Assembly (NCBI RefSeq): GCF_016863655.1
Contig: NZ_BOPH01000020.1
Location: 124,001 to 188,000 of the forward strand
Source of the DNA: Virgisporangium ochraceum
Lineage (GTDB): Bacteria > Actinomycetota > Actinomycetes > Mycobacteriales > Micromonosporaceae
Reading direction: 5' to 3'
DNA length: 64,000 nt
Position numbers and translations under genes: made by a program
Notes under the pieces: model-generated
What the model saw: only the letters and a program-made list of their open reading frames with translations
What the model was told of the DNA's origin: nothing
The model's database searches: none
Shown: positions 33,528 to 42,256 of the stretch, piece by piece
How the letters are laid out: the number at the start of each line of letters is the position of its first letter
Position numbering within the stretch: the stretch's first letter is position 1

Positions 33528-35375
33528 TCAGAAGAAGGCGTGGACGCTGCGGGTACCGATGTCCGACGCGGCGGCGGCCCGGACGATGGCCCCCTGGTCG
33601 CGGCGGGTGATGAGGCCGGCGGTGACCAGCGGCGCGGTGACCGACTGGACGTGCCGCACGAACGTGGGGTGGTCGGGGTACTCCCCGTTCTCGGCGACCA
33701 GGTCGTTGATGGTGCAGCCGTTGCCGGTGTCCTTGTTGGAGACGCCGGTGTCGTGACCGCGGATGACCACGGTGGCCCGGTTGTCGGAGTTGGGGCACGC
33801 GTCCGACCCGGGTTCCACGACGGTGAACGAGACGGTCTTCTCGGCCGCGACGTTGCCGGCGTTGTCGGTGGCCCGGTACCGCACCGAGTGCGGCCCGGCG
33901 GTGCCGACGGCGATCGGTCCACTGTAGACGGTCCAGGCACCGGCATCGAGCGCGTACTCCACGGTGCGCACGCCGGACTGGCTGTCGGTGGCGGTGACCG
34001 TGACGGTCGCGGTGTCGATGTAGCTGCCGTTGGCGTCGCGGCTCCCGGTGACCGTGGCCGTCGTCGCCGGTGGCACCACGTCCTCGGCCGGCGGCTGCAC
34101 GACCGTGAACGACGTCGACCCGATCGGCGAGACGTTCCCGGCGACGTCGGTGGCCCGGTACCGCACCGTGTGCGCCCCGAGTGCGCGGACCTCGACCGGC
34201 GCGGTGTACGCGACGAACGCCGCACCGTCGAGCGAGTACTCCACGCCGGCGACCCCCGACCCGCTGTCGGTCGCGGTCACCGTCACCGTCGCCAGGCCGA
34301 TGTAGTCGCCGTCCGGCTCGCGGTTGCCCGACACCGACGAGGTGACCGTGGGTGGCGTGGTGTCCTGCGGTTCCGGCTCCACGACCGTGAAGCCGGCCAT
34401 GCCCTCCGGCGACACGTTGCCGGCGTTGTCGACGGCCCGGTAGTGCACCATGTGCTCGCCCGGGTCGTCGACGACGATCGGCGCGGTGTACGGCAGGAAC
34501 GGCGCCCCGTCGACCGAGGCCTCGATGCCGGCCACGCCGGAGCCGCCGGTGTTGTCGGTCGCGGTGACGGTGACCGTCGCGCTCCCGACGTAGCGGCCCT
34601 GCGCGTCACGGTCGCCGGTGACGGCCGCGGTGACCGTCGGCGGCGTGGTGTCCTGCTGCTGCGGCTCGACGACGCGGAACTGCACCGAGCCGACCGGCGA
34701 CACGTTGCCGGCGTTGTCGGTGGCCCGGAACTGCACCGAGTGGTCACCGATGCCCGACACCACGACCGGTGCGGTGTACGGGGTCCAGCTGGTGTCGTCG
34801 ACCTGGTACTCGACGCTCGCCACACCCGAGCCGCCGGCGTTGTCGGTCGCCTGCACGGTGACCGTCGCCGAGCCGACGTAGTTGCCCTGGGCGTCGCGCT
34901 GCCCGCTGACGGTTCCGCTCACGGTCGGCGCGGTCTCGTCCTCGACGGGGTCACCGCTCACGGTGAACTCGCCGACCATCGAGCCGTGCCCGGGGATCGT
35001 GCAGAAGTACCGGTACTTCCCCGGCGTCAGCGTGACGGTCGCGGTGTGCCGGCCGTTGTTCGCGTCGAACGGGTTGGCGAGGATGTTCAACGAGACGTCG
35101 TGGTTGTAGCCCGGCGTCGAGGTGTCGAACGTGAGCGTGTGCGACATCAGGATGGTGTTGCCGGTCGCCTCGCTGTTCTCGAAGACGATCGTCGTCTCAC
35201 CGGGTTGCGCGCTGGTCGGCGCGCTCTTGTACCGCGTGATGTCGTTGTCGGCAGTCCAGGTCAGGGTCTGCGCCGCGAGCCGCGGGGGCGCCCCCGGCGC
35301 CGCGGAGACCGCGGGCGCCGGGGACACCACGAACGCTGACAGGACCAGCAGTAGAACGGCGACGAGCTGTTTCAC
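33528..35375 (-). CDS. Secreted cupredoxin with four Ig-like repeats and a shared C-terminal module
   Basis: 615 residues. Signal peptide 1-26; a blue-copper domain (about 40-142) with ligands His in LMSHTLTF and Cys, His and Met in YFCTIPGHGSM; four Ig-like repeats of about 93 residues (145-518), each with TVTVTATD, a VEY..D strand and RATDNAGNVSP; then a module at about 533-606 (TVVIRGHDTGVSNKDTGNGC ... FVRHV ... VRAAAASDIG) that is homologous to one in the preceding gene's product. GTG 35375 overlaps the upstream stop by 4 nt. It could carry electrons to or from the operon's multicopper oxidase or sugar dehydrogenase. Confidence 0.85.
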   Translation of the reverse strand: MKQLVAVLLLVLSAFVVSPAPAVSAAPGAPPRLAAQTLTWTADNDITRYKSAPTSAQPGETTIVFENSEATGNTILMSHTLTFDTSTPGYNHDVSLNILANPFDANNGRHTATVTLTPGKYRYFCTIPGHGSMVGEFTVSGDPVEDETAPTVSGTVSGQRDAQGNYVGSATVTVQATDNAGGSGVASVEYQVDDTSWTPYTAPVVVSGIGDHSVQFRATDNAGNVSPVGSVQFRVVEPQQQDTTPPTVTAAVTGDRDAQGRYVGSATVTVTATDNTGGSGVAGIEASVDGAPFLPYTAPIVVDDPGEHMVHYRAVDNAGNVSPEGMAGFTVVEPEPQDTTPPTVTSSVSGNREPDGDYIGLATVTVTATDSGSGVAGVEYSLDGAAFVAYTAPVEVRALGAHTVRYRATDVAGNVSPIGSTSFTVVQPPAEDVVPPATTATVTGSRDANGSYIDTATVTVTATDSQSGVRTVEYALDAGAWTVYSGPIAVGTAGPHSVRYRATDNAGNVAAEKTVSFTVVEPGSDACPNSDNRATVVIRGHDTGVSNKDTGNGCTINDLVAENGEYPDHPTFVRHVQSVTAPLVTAGLITRRDQGAIVRAAAASDIGTRSVHAFF

Positions 35376-38300
35376 AGTTGCCTCACGCGAACGTTGCGGA
35401 TCTCGATCAGGTCGGCGTTCCCGTGGTTCTGCAGCCCGACGAAGCCGCTGGCGAACTGGCGGAGGTCGGTCGGCGGGTCACCGGCCCGCGAGGACTGCTT
35501 GCCGGGCGTGTTGTCGAACTCGTTGATCACCACGCCATTGCGGACGATCGTGTAGTGCTGGCCGACCACGCGGATCTCGTAGTCGTTCCATACACCCTTG
35601 GGCGTGGCGCCACCCTGCTGCAGCGACAGGACCGGGTCGAAGTTGTAGACCGAGCCGGTCTTCTGCGGCTCGCCGGTCTCACCGTCGTAGATCTGGATCT
35701 CGTGTCCACAGTAGATGGCCACCCAGGCCTGCGACGTCTGCGCCGAGCCGACCGTGCCGCAGCTGCCCGGAGGCCGCTGTGCCAACGGGATGCGCGGGTC
35801 GGGGAACCGCACGAACGCACCGCTGTTGGCGCGCGTCGTGCCCGCCGAGGAGTCCTTGAACTGGAACTTCAGCGAGAAGTTCCCGTACTCCCTCGCGCCG
35901 TACCAGAGCATGCCCAGCCCGCCCTGCGAGAGCAGGGACCCGTCGGGCTGCAGCGTGAACGACCCGGACGGTGCCTGGATCCAGCCGGCCAGCGACTCCG
36001 GTGTGCCGTCGAAGATGCCCTCGTACCCCACGTGCCCGGTGCGGCCGATCGGCGACGACGCCGCCGCGCGGGTCAGCGCTCCGGCCTCGCGTCCATTGAG
36101 GACACCGTCGCGCTGGAGCTGGCCGGCGACGGCGTCGACGTGGCGCACGAAGCTGTCGTGGTCGGCCCACGTGCTGTCGTCGTCGATCAGGTCGTCGACG
36201 GCGCAGCCGCCACCCACGACCCGGTTCGCCACCCCGGTGTCGGTGTCGCCGATGGTCACGGTGGTTCCGCGGTCGGGCACCACGCAGCTGACGGTCACCG
36301 TCGTGCTCACCTCGGCGACCTCACCGTCGGCGTAGGTCACCGTGAGCCGCGCGGTGTAGGTCCCGACCTTGGCGTAGGTGTGACGCGGGTTCGCCTCCGT
36401 CGACGTGGCACCGTCGCCGAAGCTCCACTGCCACGACACGCCACCGGCACGCGACCCGTTGAACTGGTACGTCAACGGCTTGTTCTGGACCGCGACGGCG
36501 GTCGCCGCCGGTGCCGGGGTGGCCGGGCCACCCTGGTACGCCACCCGGATCAGCTTCTGGTTCGGGTGCAGGCTGAAGAAGCCGCCGCCGTAGTCGAGCA
36601 GGTAGAGCGCGCCGTCGGTGCCGAACTTCGCGTCCATCCAGCCCTGCACCGTGGTGCTGGTGCCGCCGAACGGAACGATGGCCCGCAGCGACTCGGCGAA
36701 CACCGGCGGCTGCGCCGTCGCCACCCCGGCCGGGTCGACCGTCACCGCCACGCGGTTCTGCGGACCCGACTGGTCACCGATGAACCACTTGTTGTCCCAG
36801 TGCGCCGGCCACGCCACGCCGCTGTTCACGTTGACCAGCGAGCGGTGGTAGGTCGGGCCGCTCATCACGGCCTGGGAGCCACCGGTCAGGTACGGCTGCG
36901 TGTAGGTGGCGTCGGCCGCGTTGTAGGTCGGGATGTTGCTGCCGGGACGGTTCGGGAAGACCGGGCCGCCGCCGTCGGGTGAGTACCAGATCATGTTGTT
37001 CTTCACCGGTGGCAGGTCGACCAGACCGGTGTTGCGCGGAGAGGTGTTCTTCGGCGCGTTGCAGTCGTACCAGCCGGTGAGCACCGTCGCGTCGGTGTTG
37101 CTGCGGTCGCGGTAGGGCTGCTTGTTGCCCATGCAGAACGGCCAGCCGTGGTTGCCGGCCTCGGTGATGACCGTTGCCGTCTCGTACTTCGCCGGTCCCA
37201 GCTCCGGGTTCGGCGACCCGGCGTCCGGGCCGACCCAGGCGGCGGTGAGCCACTTGTTCTTCGGGTCCCACTGCAGGCGCGAGATGTTGCGCACGCCCAT
37301 CACGTAGATCTCGGGCCGGGTCTTGTCGGTGCCCGGCGGGAACAGGTTCCCGGACGGGATCGTGTAGGTGCCGTCGGCCTCCGGGTGGATCCGCACGATC
37401 TTCCCGTTGAGGTCGTTCGTGTTGCCGGACGTGCGGCGCGCGTCCTGGAACGAGATGCCGGCGAACTCCTGGGTCCAGTTGTTGCCGGAGTAGCCGCCCG
37501 ACCCGCCCGACGAGTTGCTGTCGCCGGAGCCGATGTACAGGTTGCCCTTGTCGTCGAACGTCATGCCGCCGCCGGCGTGGCAGCAGCTGTGGATCTGCAC
37601 CGGCCACTGGATGAGGTCCTTGCGGGTCGCCTGGTCGATCGTGTTGTTCACCTTGTCGTAGGTGAACCGCGAGACGGTCCGCTGGCCGACGCGCGTGGTG
37701 CGGTCGATCGACGCGTGCGGCATCCAGTAGACGTAGATCCAGTTGTTCTGGGCGAAGTTCGGGTCGGTGACGATGCCGAGCAGGCCCTCCTCGTTCTTCA
37801 CCAGTTCGTCGCCGCTGCCCCGGTTGCCCATGACCTGCAACGTGGTGAGCAGCTTGACGCCCTTCGTCGCGGGGTCGAAGCGGTGGATCGTGCCGCAGCC
37901 GAGACCCACGTTCGGGTTGCTCCAGTCGACGACCGGCCCGCTCGGGCAGGCGGCCTTGCCGACGTAGAACACGCCGCCGTCGGGCGCGACGGTCAGCCCG
38001 TGCGACTCGCCGATCTGGTCGAGCTGCCCGGCCTGGTTCGTGGCGGTCAGCCGCTCGATCTTGTAGTTCGACGCGATCGTCGCCTGGCAGTCACCGCGCT
38101 CGATGCCGGTGGTCCAGCGCAGCGCGCCGGCGAGGTGGGTGCGGAACGCGGCCTCGTCGTAGCTGCCGACGGTGTGGCCCATGCCGGTGTAGAACGAGCG
38201 GCCGCCGTCGTAGTCCCTGCACCACGAGACCGGGTGGAACGCGCCGTTCGCGCCCTGGCCCGCGTTGTGCTTCCACTCCTCGACCTGCGCGACCGTGTGC

Positions 38301-39340
38301 ACGGTGCCGATGGGGTTCGGGTCCCAGTTGTACCAGCGGTCCGAGCGGGTCAGCTTGAGCGGCAGCGTCGCCGTCGCCGGGTGCTGACGGTCGAGGATGT
38401 CGACGACGCTCTGCTGTACCGACGGCACCGGGGGAGGCGTCGGGTCACCGGCGAACAGCCGCAGGTCGGCGAGCTGGATGATCGGCTCGCCCGCGTTCGC
38501 GGTGATGTTCAACCGGTAGTGCGCGTACGTCGTGGTGTTGGCGAACGTGAACCGGCGGATCTGGAACGGGTGGTTCGGGAACGTCTCGCCGGTGCGCCGG
38601 TCGAGGTCGGTCCAGTCGGTGCCGTTCTGGGAGCCCTGCAGGGTCCAGTCGCGCGGGTTGCGGCCGGCGAAGTCGTTGGCCGAGGTGAGCGCGTAGGCGT
38701 TCACGGCGGCGGGGTTGGTGAGGCGGTAGGCCACCCAGCCGGTGTTGGCGAACGTCAGCCACTTGGTGGCCGAGTTGTTGTCGATGAGCTTCTCTTTGGT
38801 CTCGTTCGGCGGGTTCTCCGCGCTGGCCGTCACGGCGGCGACGGGTAGCGGGTTGTCGACCGAGCCGACCGGACGGGTACCGATGAGCCCGGTGAACCAG
38901 GTCGAGTCCGGCTGCGCCTTCGCGGCGTCGCCGATGCCGAGGAAACCGTTGCCCGCGCGGACGTAGTTCTGCAGCGCGGTCTCCTGGTCACCGGTCAGCG
39001 GGGCGCCGGCGGCCGACAGGAACACCACGCCGCGGTACTTCGCGAGGTTCGTCGGGGTGAACACGGCCGGGTCGTCGGAGACCGTCACCGCGACGTCGTT
39101 GTCGGCGCCGACCTCGGCGATCTCGTCGGCCGCCTTCTGCACCGGGTCCTGCTGGTCGCCGACCGGGCCGTGGAACGCCAGCACCTGCACGCCGGCGTCC
39201 TGCGCGCCGGCGGGTTCGCGCACCGGTGACGGCGCGGCCGACACGGGCGCCAGCGGCAGGCCGACGGTGAGAGCGACAACGGTGGCGACGGCCAACGCGG
39301 GCCGCCACCTTCTGCGTCGGAAGCCTGATAGCGGGGTCAT
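35372..39340 (-). CDS. Secreted ThuA / F5-8C / glucose-sorbosone dehydrogenase / PKD / DUF1080 protein
   Basis: 1322 residues with signal peptide (1-36). A ThuA-like (trehalose-utilisation) domain begins at about 50, is interrupted at about 160-300 by an F5/8C carbohydrate-binding domain, and resumes at about 303-410. Residues about 425-935 form a PQQ-dependent sugar dehydrogenase-type propeller, with SCCHAGGGMTFDDKGNLYIG and then SGDSN holding the expected catalytic His. A PKD domain follows (about 940-1017: WSFGDGATST), then the module shared with the cupredoxin (1025-1097), then a DUF1080/3-keto-disaccharide hydrolase domain (1103-1322: GHEIQIYDGE, LQNHG). It probably binds and oxidises sugars outside the cell. 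The gene is 25 nt downstream of the oxidase gene. Confidence 0.88.
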   Translation of the reverse strand: MTPLSGFRRRRWRPALAVATVVALTVGLPLAPVSAAPSPVREPAGAQDAGVQVLAFHGPVGDQQDPVQKAADEIAEVGADNDVAVTVSDDPAVFTPTNLAKYRGVVFLSAAGAPLTGDQETALQNYVRAGNGFLGIGDAAKAQPDSTWFTGLIGTRPVGSVDNPLPVAAVTASAENPPNETKEKLIDNNSATKWLTFANTGWVAYRLTNPAAVNAYALTSANDFAGRNPRDWTLQGSQNGTDWTDLDRRTGETFPNHPFQIRRFTFANTTTYAHYRLNITANAGEPIIQLADLRLFAGDPTPPPVPSVQQSVVDILDRQHPATATLPLKLTRSDRWYNWDPNPIGTVHTVAQVEEWKHNAGQGANGAFHPVSWCRDYDGGRSFYTGMGHTVGSYDEAAFRTHLAGALRWTTGIERGDCQATIASNYKIERLTATNQAGQLDQIGESHGLTVAPDGGVFYVGKAACPSGPVVDWSNPNVGLGCGTIHRFDPATKGVKLLTTLQVMGNRGSGDELVKNEEGLLGIVTDPNFAQNNWIYVYWMPHASIDRTTRVGQRTVSRFTYDKVNNTIDQATRKDLIQWPVQIHSCCHAGGGMTFDDKGNLYIGSGDSNSSGGSGGYSGNNWTQEFAGISFQDARRTSGNTNDLNGKIVRIHPEADGTYTIPSGNLFPPGTDKTRPEIYVMGVRNISRLQWDPKNKWLTAAWVGPDAGSPNPELGPAKYETATVITEAGNHGWPFCMGNKQPYRDRSNTDATVLTGWYDCNAPKNTSPRNTGLVDLPPVKNNMIWYSPDGGGPVFPNRPGSNIPTYNAADATYTQPYLTGGSQAVMSGPTYHRSLVNVNSGVAWPAHWDNKWFIGDQSGPQNRVAVTVDPAGVATAQPPVFAESLRAIVPFGGTSTTVQGWMDAKFGTDGALYLLDYGGGFFSLHPNQKLIRVAYQGGPATPAPAATAVAVQNKPLTYQFNGSRAGGVSWQWSFGDGATSTEANPRHTYAKVGTYTARLTVTYADGEVAEVSTTVTVSCVVPDRGTTVTIGDTDTGVANRVVGGGCAVDDLIDDDSTWADHDSFVRHVDAVAGQLQRDGVLNGREAGALTRAAASSPIGRTGHVGYEGIFDGTPESLAGWIQAPSGSFTLQPDGSLLSQGGLGMLWYGAREYGNFSLKFQFKDSSAGTTRANSGAFVRFPDPRIPLAQRPPGSCGTVGSAQTSQAWVAIYCGHEIQIYDGETGEPQKTGSVYNFDPVLSLQQGGATPKGVWNDYEIRVVGQHYTIVRNGVVINEFDNTPGKQSSRAGDPPTDLRQFASGFVGLQNHGNADLIEIRNVRVRQL

Positions 39341-39365
39341 CCGTGGCTCCTTCGTTGGGGAGGGT

Positions 39366-40445
39366 TCAGTCGCCGTGGACGTGCTGGTGGTCGGGGTCGG
39401 GACCGCGCACCTCGGGCGGGGCGACGAACTGCGGTTGCGTCGCGCCGTGAGCAGCCTGCTGCGCGGCGACGTGGGTGTGTCCGTGGTGCTTGTCGATGGC
39501 TTCCTGAGCGCCCGCCGGCATGCTGCCGTCGGCGTTGCGGACCAGGAAGATGCCGACCATGCCGGTGTCGGAGTGCGACTGGATGTGGCAGTGGTACATC
39601 CACGCGCCGGGTCCGACGCCCTCGCCGGCCAGCACCTGGAACCCGAACGAGCTGCCGGGGTTGAGGTCCTTGTTGTCGACGACCTGGCTGGGGTCGGTCG
39701 GGCCCTCGAGCATGCCGGTGCGGTTGTCGGCCCAGCGGTGGGCGTGCAGGTGGAACGTGTGGAACTGGCTGCCGTGGCCGATCGCGATCCACTCGACCCG
39801 CTGGCCGAGGTTCGCCTCGAACTGCGGCGCGTTCGGCGCCACCCTGTTGTTGATGGTCAGGTCGTTGAAGACGACCGTGAACTGCCTGTCGGGCAGGATG
39901 TCGCCGCGCCGGCGCACGATCAGCGCGCCGTAGAGGCCGCGGATGAGCCCGCCGGTGCCGTGGTCGGTGCCCATCGCGTGGTCGTGGTAGTGCCAGTAGC
40001 CGGCGCTGCCGGGCATGAATCGCCGGCCGGCGGCCGCGAACATCTCGCGCGAGCGCCAGACGTAGGTCCGGGTCTCACCGGGGTTATTGAAGGAGTTGTG
40101 CAGCGGGCTGCCGTCGGAGTCGACGCTGTAGTCCACCCCGTGCGGGTGGATCGACAGCCGCTGGTTGGTCGTGTTGACGAGCGTGACCTCGAGCGTGTCG
40201 CCCTCGTACATCTCCAGCACCGGGCCGGGCACGGTCGCCTGGCCCGGCGCGAGCCCGTAGCCGAACAGGTTGCCGGGTAGGGCCTCCGCGTAGATGGTCA
40301 CCTTGCGCGTGGCGCCCGCGGCCTTCGCGGGCGGCGGGTTCCCGGTGACGACGGTTCCCAGCGCCGCCGCCGGGAGTGTGGCCGCGGCGGCGCCGGTGAC
40401 GAGCACCGACCGCCGCGAGAGGAGCCTGCGTAACAGATCGGCCAT
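39366..40445 (-). CDS. Two-domain multicopper oxidase (small laccase-like), Tat-exported
   Basis: 359 residues, the size of the two-domain small laccases of actinomycetes. Twin-arginine signal RRLLSRRSVLVTGAAAA. Copper motifs in order: HPHG and HYHDH (domain 1), HTFHLH and HCHIQSHSDTGM (domain 2, with the type-1 Cys-His and axial Met). The C-terminal tail is His-rich (DKHHGHTH, HQHVHGD) and may bind extra copper. ATG 40445 is preceded by GAAGGGG. First gene of the four-gene operon; it couples oxidation of phenols or metals, or of a partner protein, to reduction of O2 to water. Confidence 0.93.
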   Translation of the reverse strand: MADLLRRLLSRRSVLVTGAAAATLPAAALGTVVTGNPPPAKAAGATRKVTIYAEALPGNLFGYGLAPGQATVPGPVLEMYEGDTLEVTLVNTTNQRLSIHPHGVDYSVDSDGSPLHNSFNNPGETRTYVWRSREMFAAAGRRFMPGSAGYWHYHDHAMGTDHGTGGLIRGLYGALIVRRRGDILPDRQFTVVFNDLTINNRVAPNAPQFEANLGQRVEWIAIGHGSQFHTFHLHAHRWADNRTGMLEGPTDPSQVVDNKDLNPGSSFGFQVLAGEGVGPGAWMYHCHIQSHSDTGMVGIFLVRNADGSMPAGAQEAIDKHHGHTHVAAQQAAHGATQPQFVAPPEVRGPDPDHQHVHGD

Positions 40446-40820
40446 GGATCCCCCTTCGGGACACCGGTGGATGAGCAGGCCGCGTTTCGCGCGCACGGTT
40501 CAGCCCGCGGTCATCCCGTTCGAGGGGAGGGGATCCGAACTGCGCATGCCGGCGGTAGCCGCGCCGTTGGTGAAAGGCCTACGAGGAACTTTGGGGGTTC
40601 TGGGAGAAACTTATGTACTGATCGATCAAAAGTAAAGAGCTCCATCAATAAAGTCCGGCATCAGCACGATCGACGCCGATGCCTGCGTTCGACGCGCTTC
40701 GACAGCCGTTCGACACGGCACTCTACAGATGAGCCTCGATGAGCCGCGTCGACACGCGTCGACCAGCACGAATGCCTCTACGGGCAACGAGGTCTGGTGG
40801 ACCAGACCATTCAGGTCCGA
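40446..40820. other. Promoter region of the multicopper oxidase operon
   Basis: 375 bp without a gene, between the oxidase start and the 3' end of the ABC transporter operon. The part at 40585-40690 is clearly AT-rich for this genome and includes the palindrome TGATCGATCA (40619-40628). On the minus strand this is the natural place for the operon's promoter and operator; no -35/-10 pair could be assigned with confidence. Confidence 0.55.
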
Positions 40821-41438
40821 TCAGCCGGAGACGCGGCCGGAGCTCAGCCGCACCACGTCGTCGGCGACGTCGATGATGCGCTGGTCGTGGGTCGCCACGA
40901 GCACGAGCGTCCCGGCGGTGGCGGCCGCCCGCAGCGCGTCGACGACCATGCCCACGTGCTCGTCGTCCTGGTGACCGGTGGGCTCGTCGAGCACCGCCAC
41001 GGTCGAGCGCAGCACCAGTGCCCGGGCCAGCGCCGTGCGCTGCCGTTCGCCCTGCGACGTCTGGTGTACCGGCCGGCCCGCGATGCCGGCCAGCCCGAGG
41101 CTCTCCAGCAGGTCTGCCTCGGGCGTGCGGCGGCGGATCCGGGCCGGCAGCAACGCGTTCTCCGCGACGGTCAGCTCGGTGGCGAGGGCCAGCCGTTGGG
41201 GCAGCAGCGACACGGCGGCCCAGTCGCGCACGCGGTGCGCGGCGACGCCGTCGACGCGCACGTCGCCCTTCGAGGGCGTCATCACGCCGGCGACCAGGTG
41301 GCACAGCGTGGACTTGCCCGACCCCGACCGGCCGGCGAGGACGGCCAGCCGGCCGGCGTCGAGCCGCAGGTCGATGTCGTGCAGCACGATCGTCGAGCCG
41401 CGGGTGTGGGTGACGCCGGCGACCTCCACCAGACTCAT
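40821..41438 (-). CDS. ABC transporter ATP-binding protein (MacB/LolD-type)
   Basis: 205 residues, one nucleotide-binding domain: Walker A GRSGSGKST, signature TSQGERQR (in place of LSGGQ), Walker B VAVLDEP and the switch His in VATHDQ. It is the third gene of a permease-ATPase-ATPase operon; its ATG overlaps the stop of the second ATPase by 4 nt. With that ATPase it probably forms a heterodimeric motor for the FtsX-like permease. Confidence 0.9.
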   Translation of the reverse strand: MSLVEVAGVTHTRGSTIVLHDIDLRLDAGRLAVLAGRSGSGKSTLCHLVAGVMTPSKGDVRVDGVAAHRVRDWAAVSLLPQRLALATELTVAENALLPARIRRRTPEADLLESLGLAGIAGRPVHQTSQGERQRTALARALVLRSTVAVLDEPTGHQDDEHVGMVVDALRAAATAGTLVLVATHDQRIIDVADDVVRLSSGRVSG

Positions 41439-42256
41439 GACTCGGGCCTCAGTTCCACGTGACCGTCCCCCACCGTCACCACGACCCGGCCGGCCGGGAA
41501 CACGGCCAGCGCGTCCGCGGGTAGCTGCAGCCGGCCCTGTCCGTCGATCGTCAACGCGTGCGCGCTGCCGGCGTCGGTCTGCGACGTGGTGCCCGACAGC
41601 ACGCCCCGGCTGAGGTGCAGCACCGTGTCGGCGTAGGCGACCGCGCGGGCGTCGTGGGTCGCCATCACCACGCCGGCGCCGGCGGCCGCGCACGAGCGCA
41701 GGTGCGCCAGCACGAGGTCGGCGGTGGCGTCGTCGAGCTCCGCGGTCGGCTCGTCGGCCACGATCAGCGCCGGCGGTCCGACCGCTGCCGCCGCCACCGC
41801 GAGGCGCTGCTGCTCGCCGCCGGACATCGCGGTGAGCCGGGCGCCGGCGCGGGCGGTCAGGTCGAGGGCGCGCAGCGCCGTGTCGGGGTCCGCGGGGACC
41901 CGGCGCAGCCGCGCCACCTGCGTCAGCTGCCTGCGCGCGGTCAGCTGCGGGAAGAGGCCGTGCCCCGGCACCTGGGCGATCCACCCGATGTCGCGGCGGC
42001 GGATGCGGTGCAGGTCCCGCCGGCCCAGCGTCGCGACCGGCCGGCCGCGCCACCGCAGGTCTCCTCCGGCGGGACGCTCGCGCAGCGCGAGGATCGCCAG
42101 CAGGCTCGACTTCCCGCTGCCCGACGGCCCGGTGATCGCGGTGACCGCGCCCGGCCGCACCACCACGTCGACGCCGCGCAGCGCCTGGGTGGCACCGGTC
42201 GGCGCCGGGTACAGCTGGAGCAGCTCTCCCCCGGTCAGCAGGTCATCCGTCGCCAC
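41435..42256 (-). CDS. ABC transporter ATP-binding protein with AbrB-like C-terminal hairpin
   Basis: 273 residues. Nucleotide-binding domain (about 10-225): Walker A GPSGSGKSS, signature MSGGEQQRLA, Walker B ALIVADEP, switch His VMATHD. The last 45 residues are an extra piece (ALTIDGQGRLQLPADALAVF, then VVVTVGDGHVELRP) with the pattern of a swapped-hairpin AbrB/SpoVT strand-turn-strand, unusual on an ABC ATPase. GTG start overlaps the permease stop by 14 nt. Confidence 0.88.
   Translation of the reverse strand: MATDDLLTGGELLQLYPAPTGATQALRGVDVVVRPGAVTAITGPSGSGKSSLLAILALRERPAGGDLRWRGRPVATLGRRDLHRIRRRDIGWIAQVPGHGLFPQLTARRQLTQVARLRRVPADPDTALRALDLTARAGARLTAMSGGEQQRLAVAAAAVGPPALIVADEPTAELDDATADLVLAHLRSCAAAGAGVVMATHDARAVAYADTVLHLSRGVLSGTTSQTDAGSAHALTIDGQGRLQLPADALAVFPAGRVVVTVGDGHVELRPES

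Noticed and set aside
40723..41304. Additional gene opposite the ABC transporter ATPase region
   Set aside because: The frame overlaps the real ATPase in another register and is Arg-rich without motifs; the ATPase has complete Walker and signature motifs.
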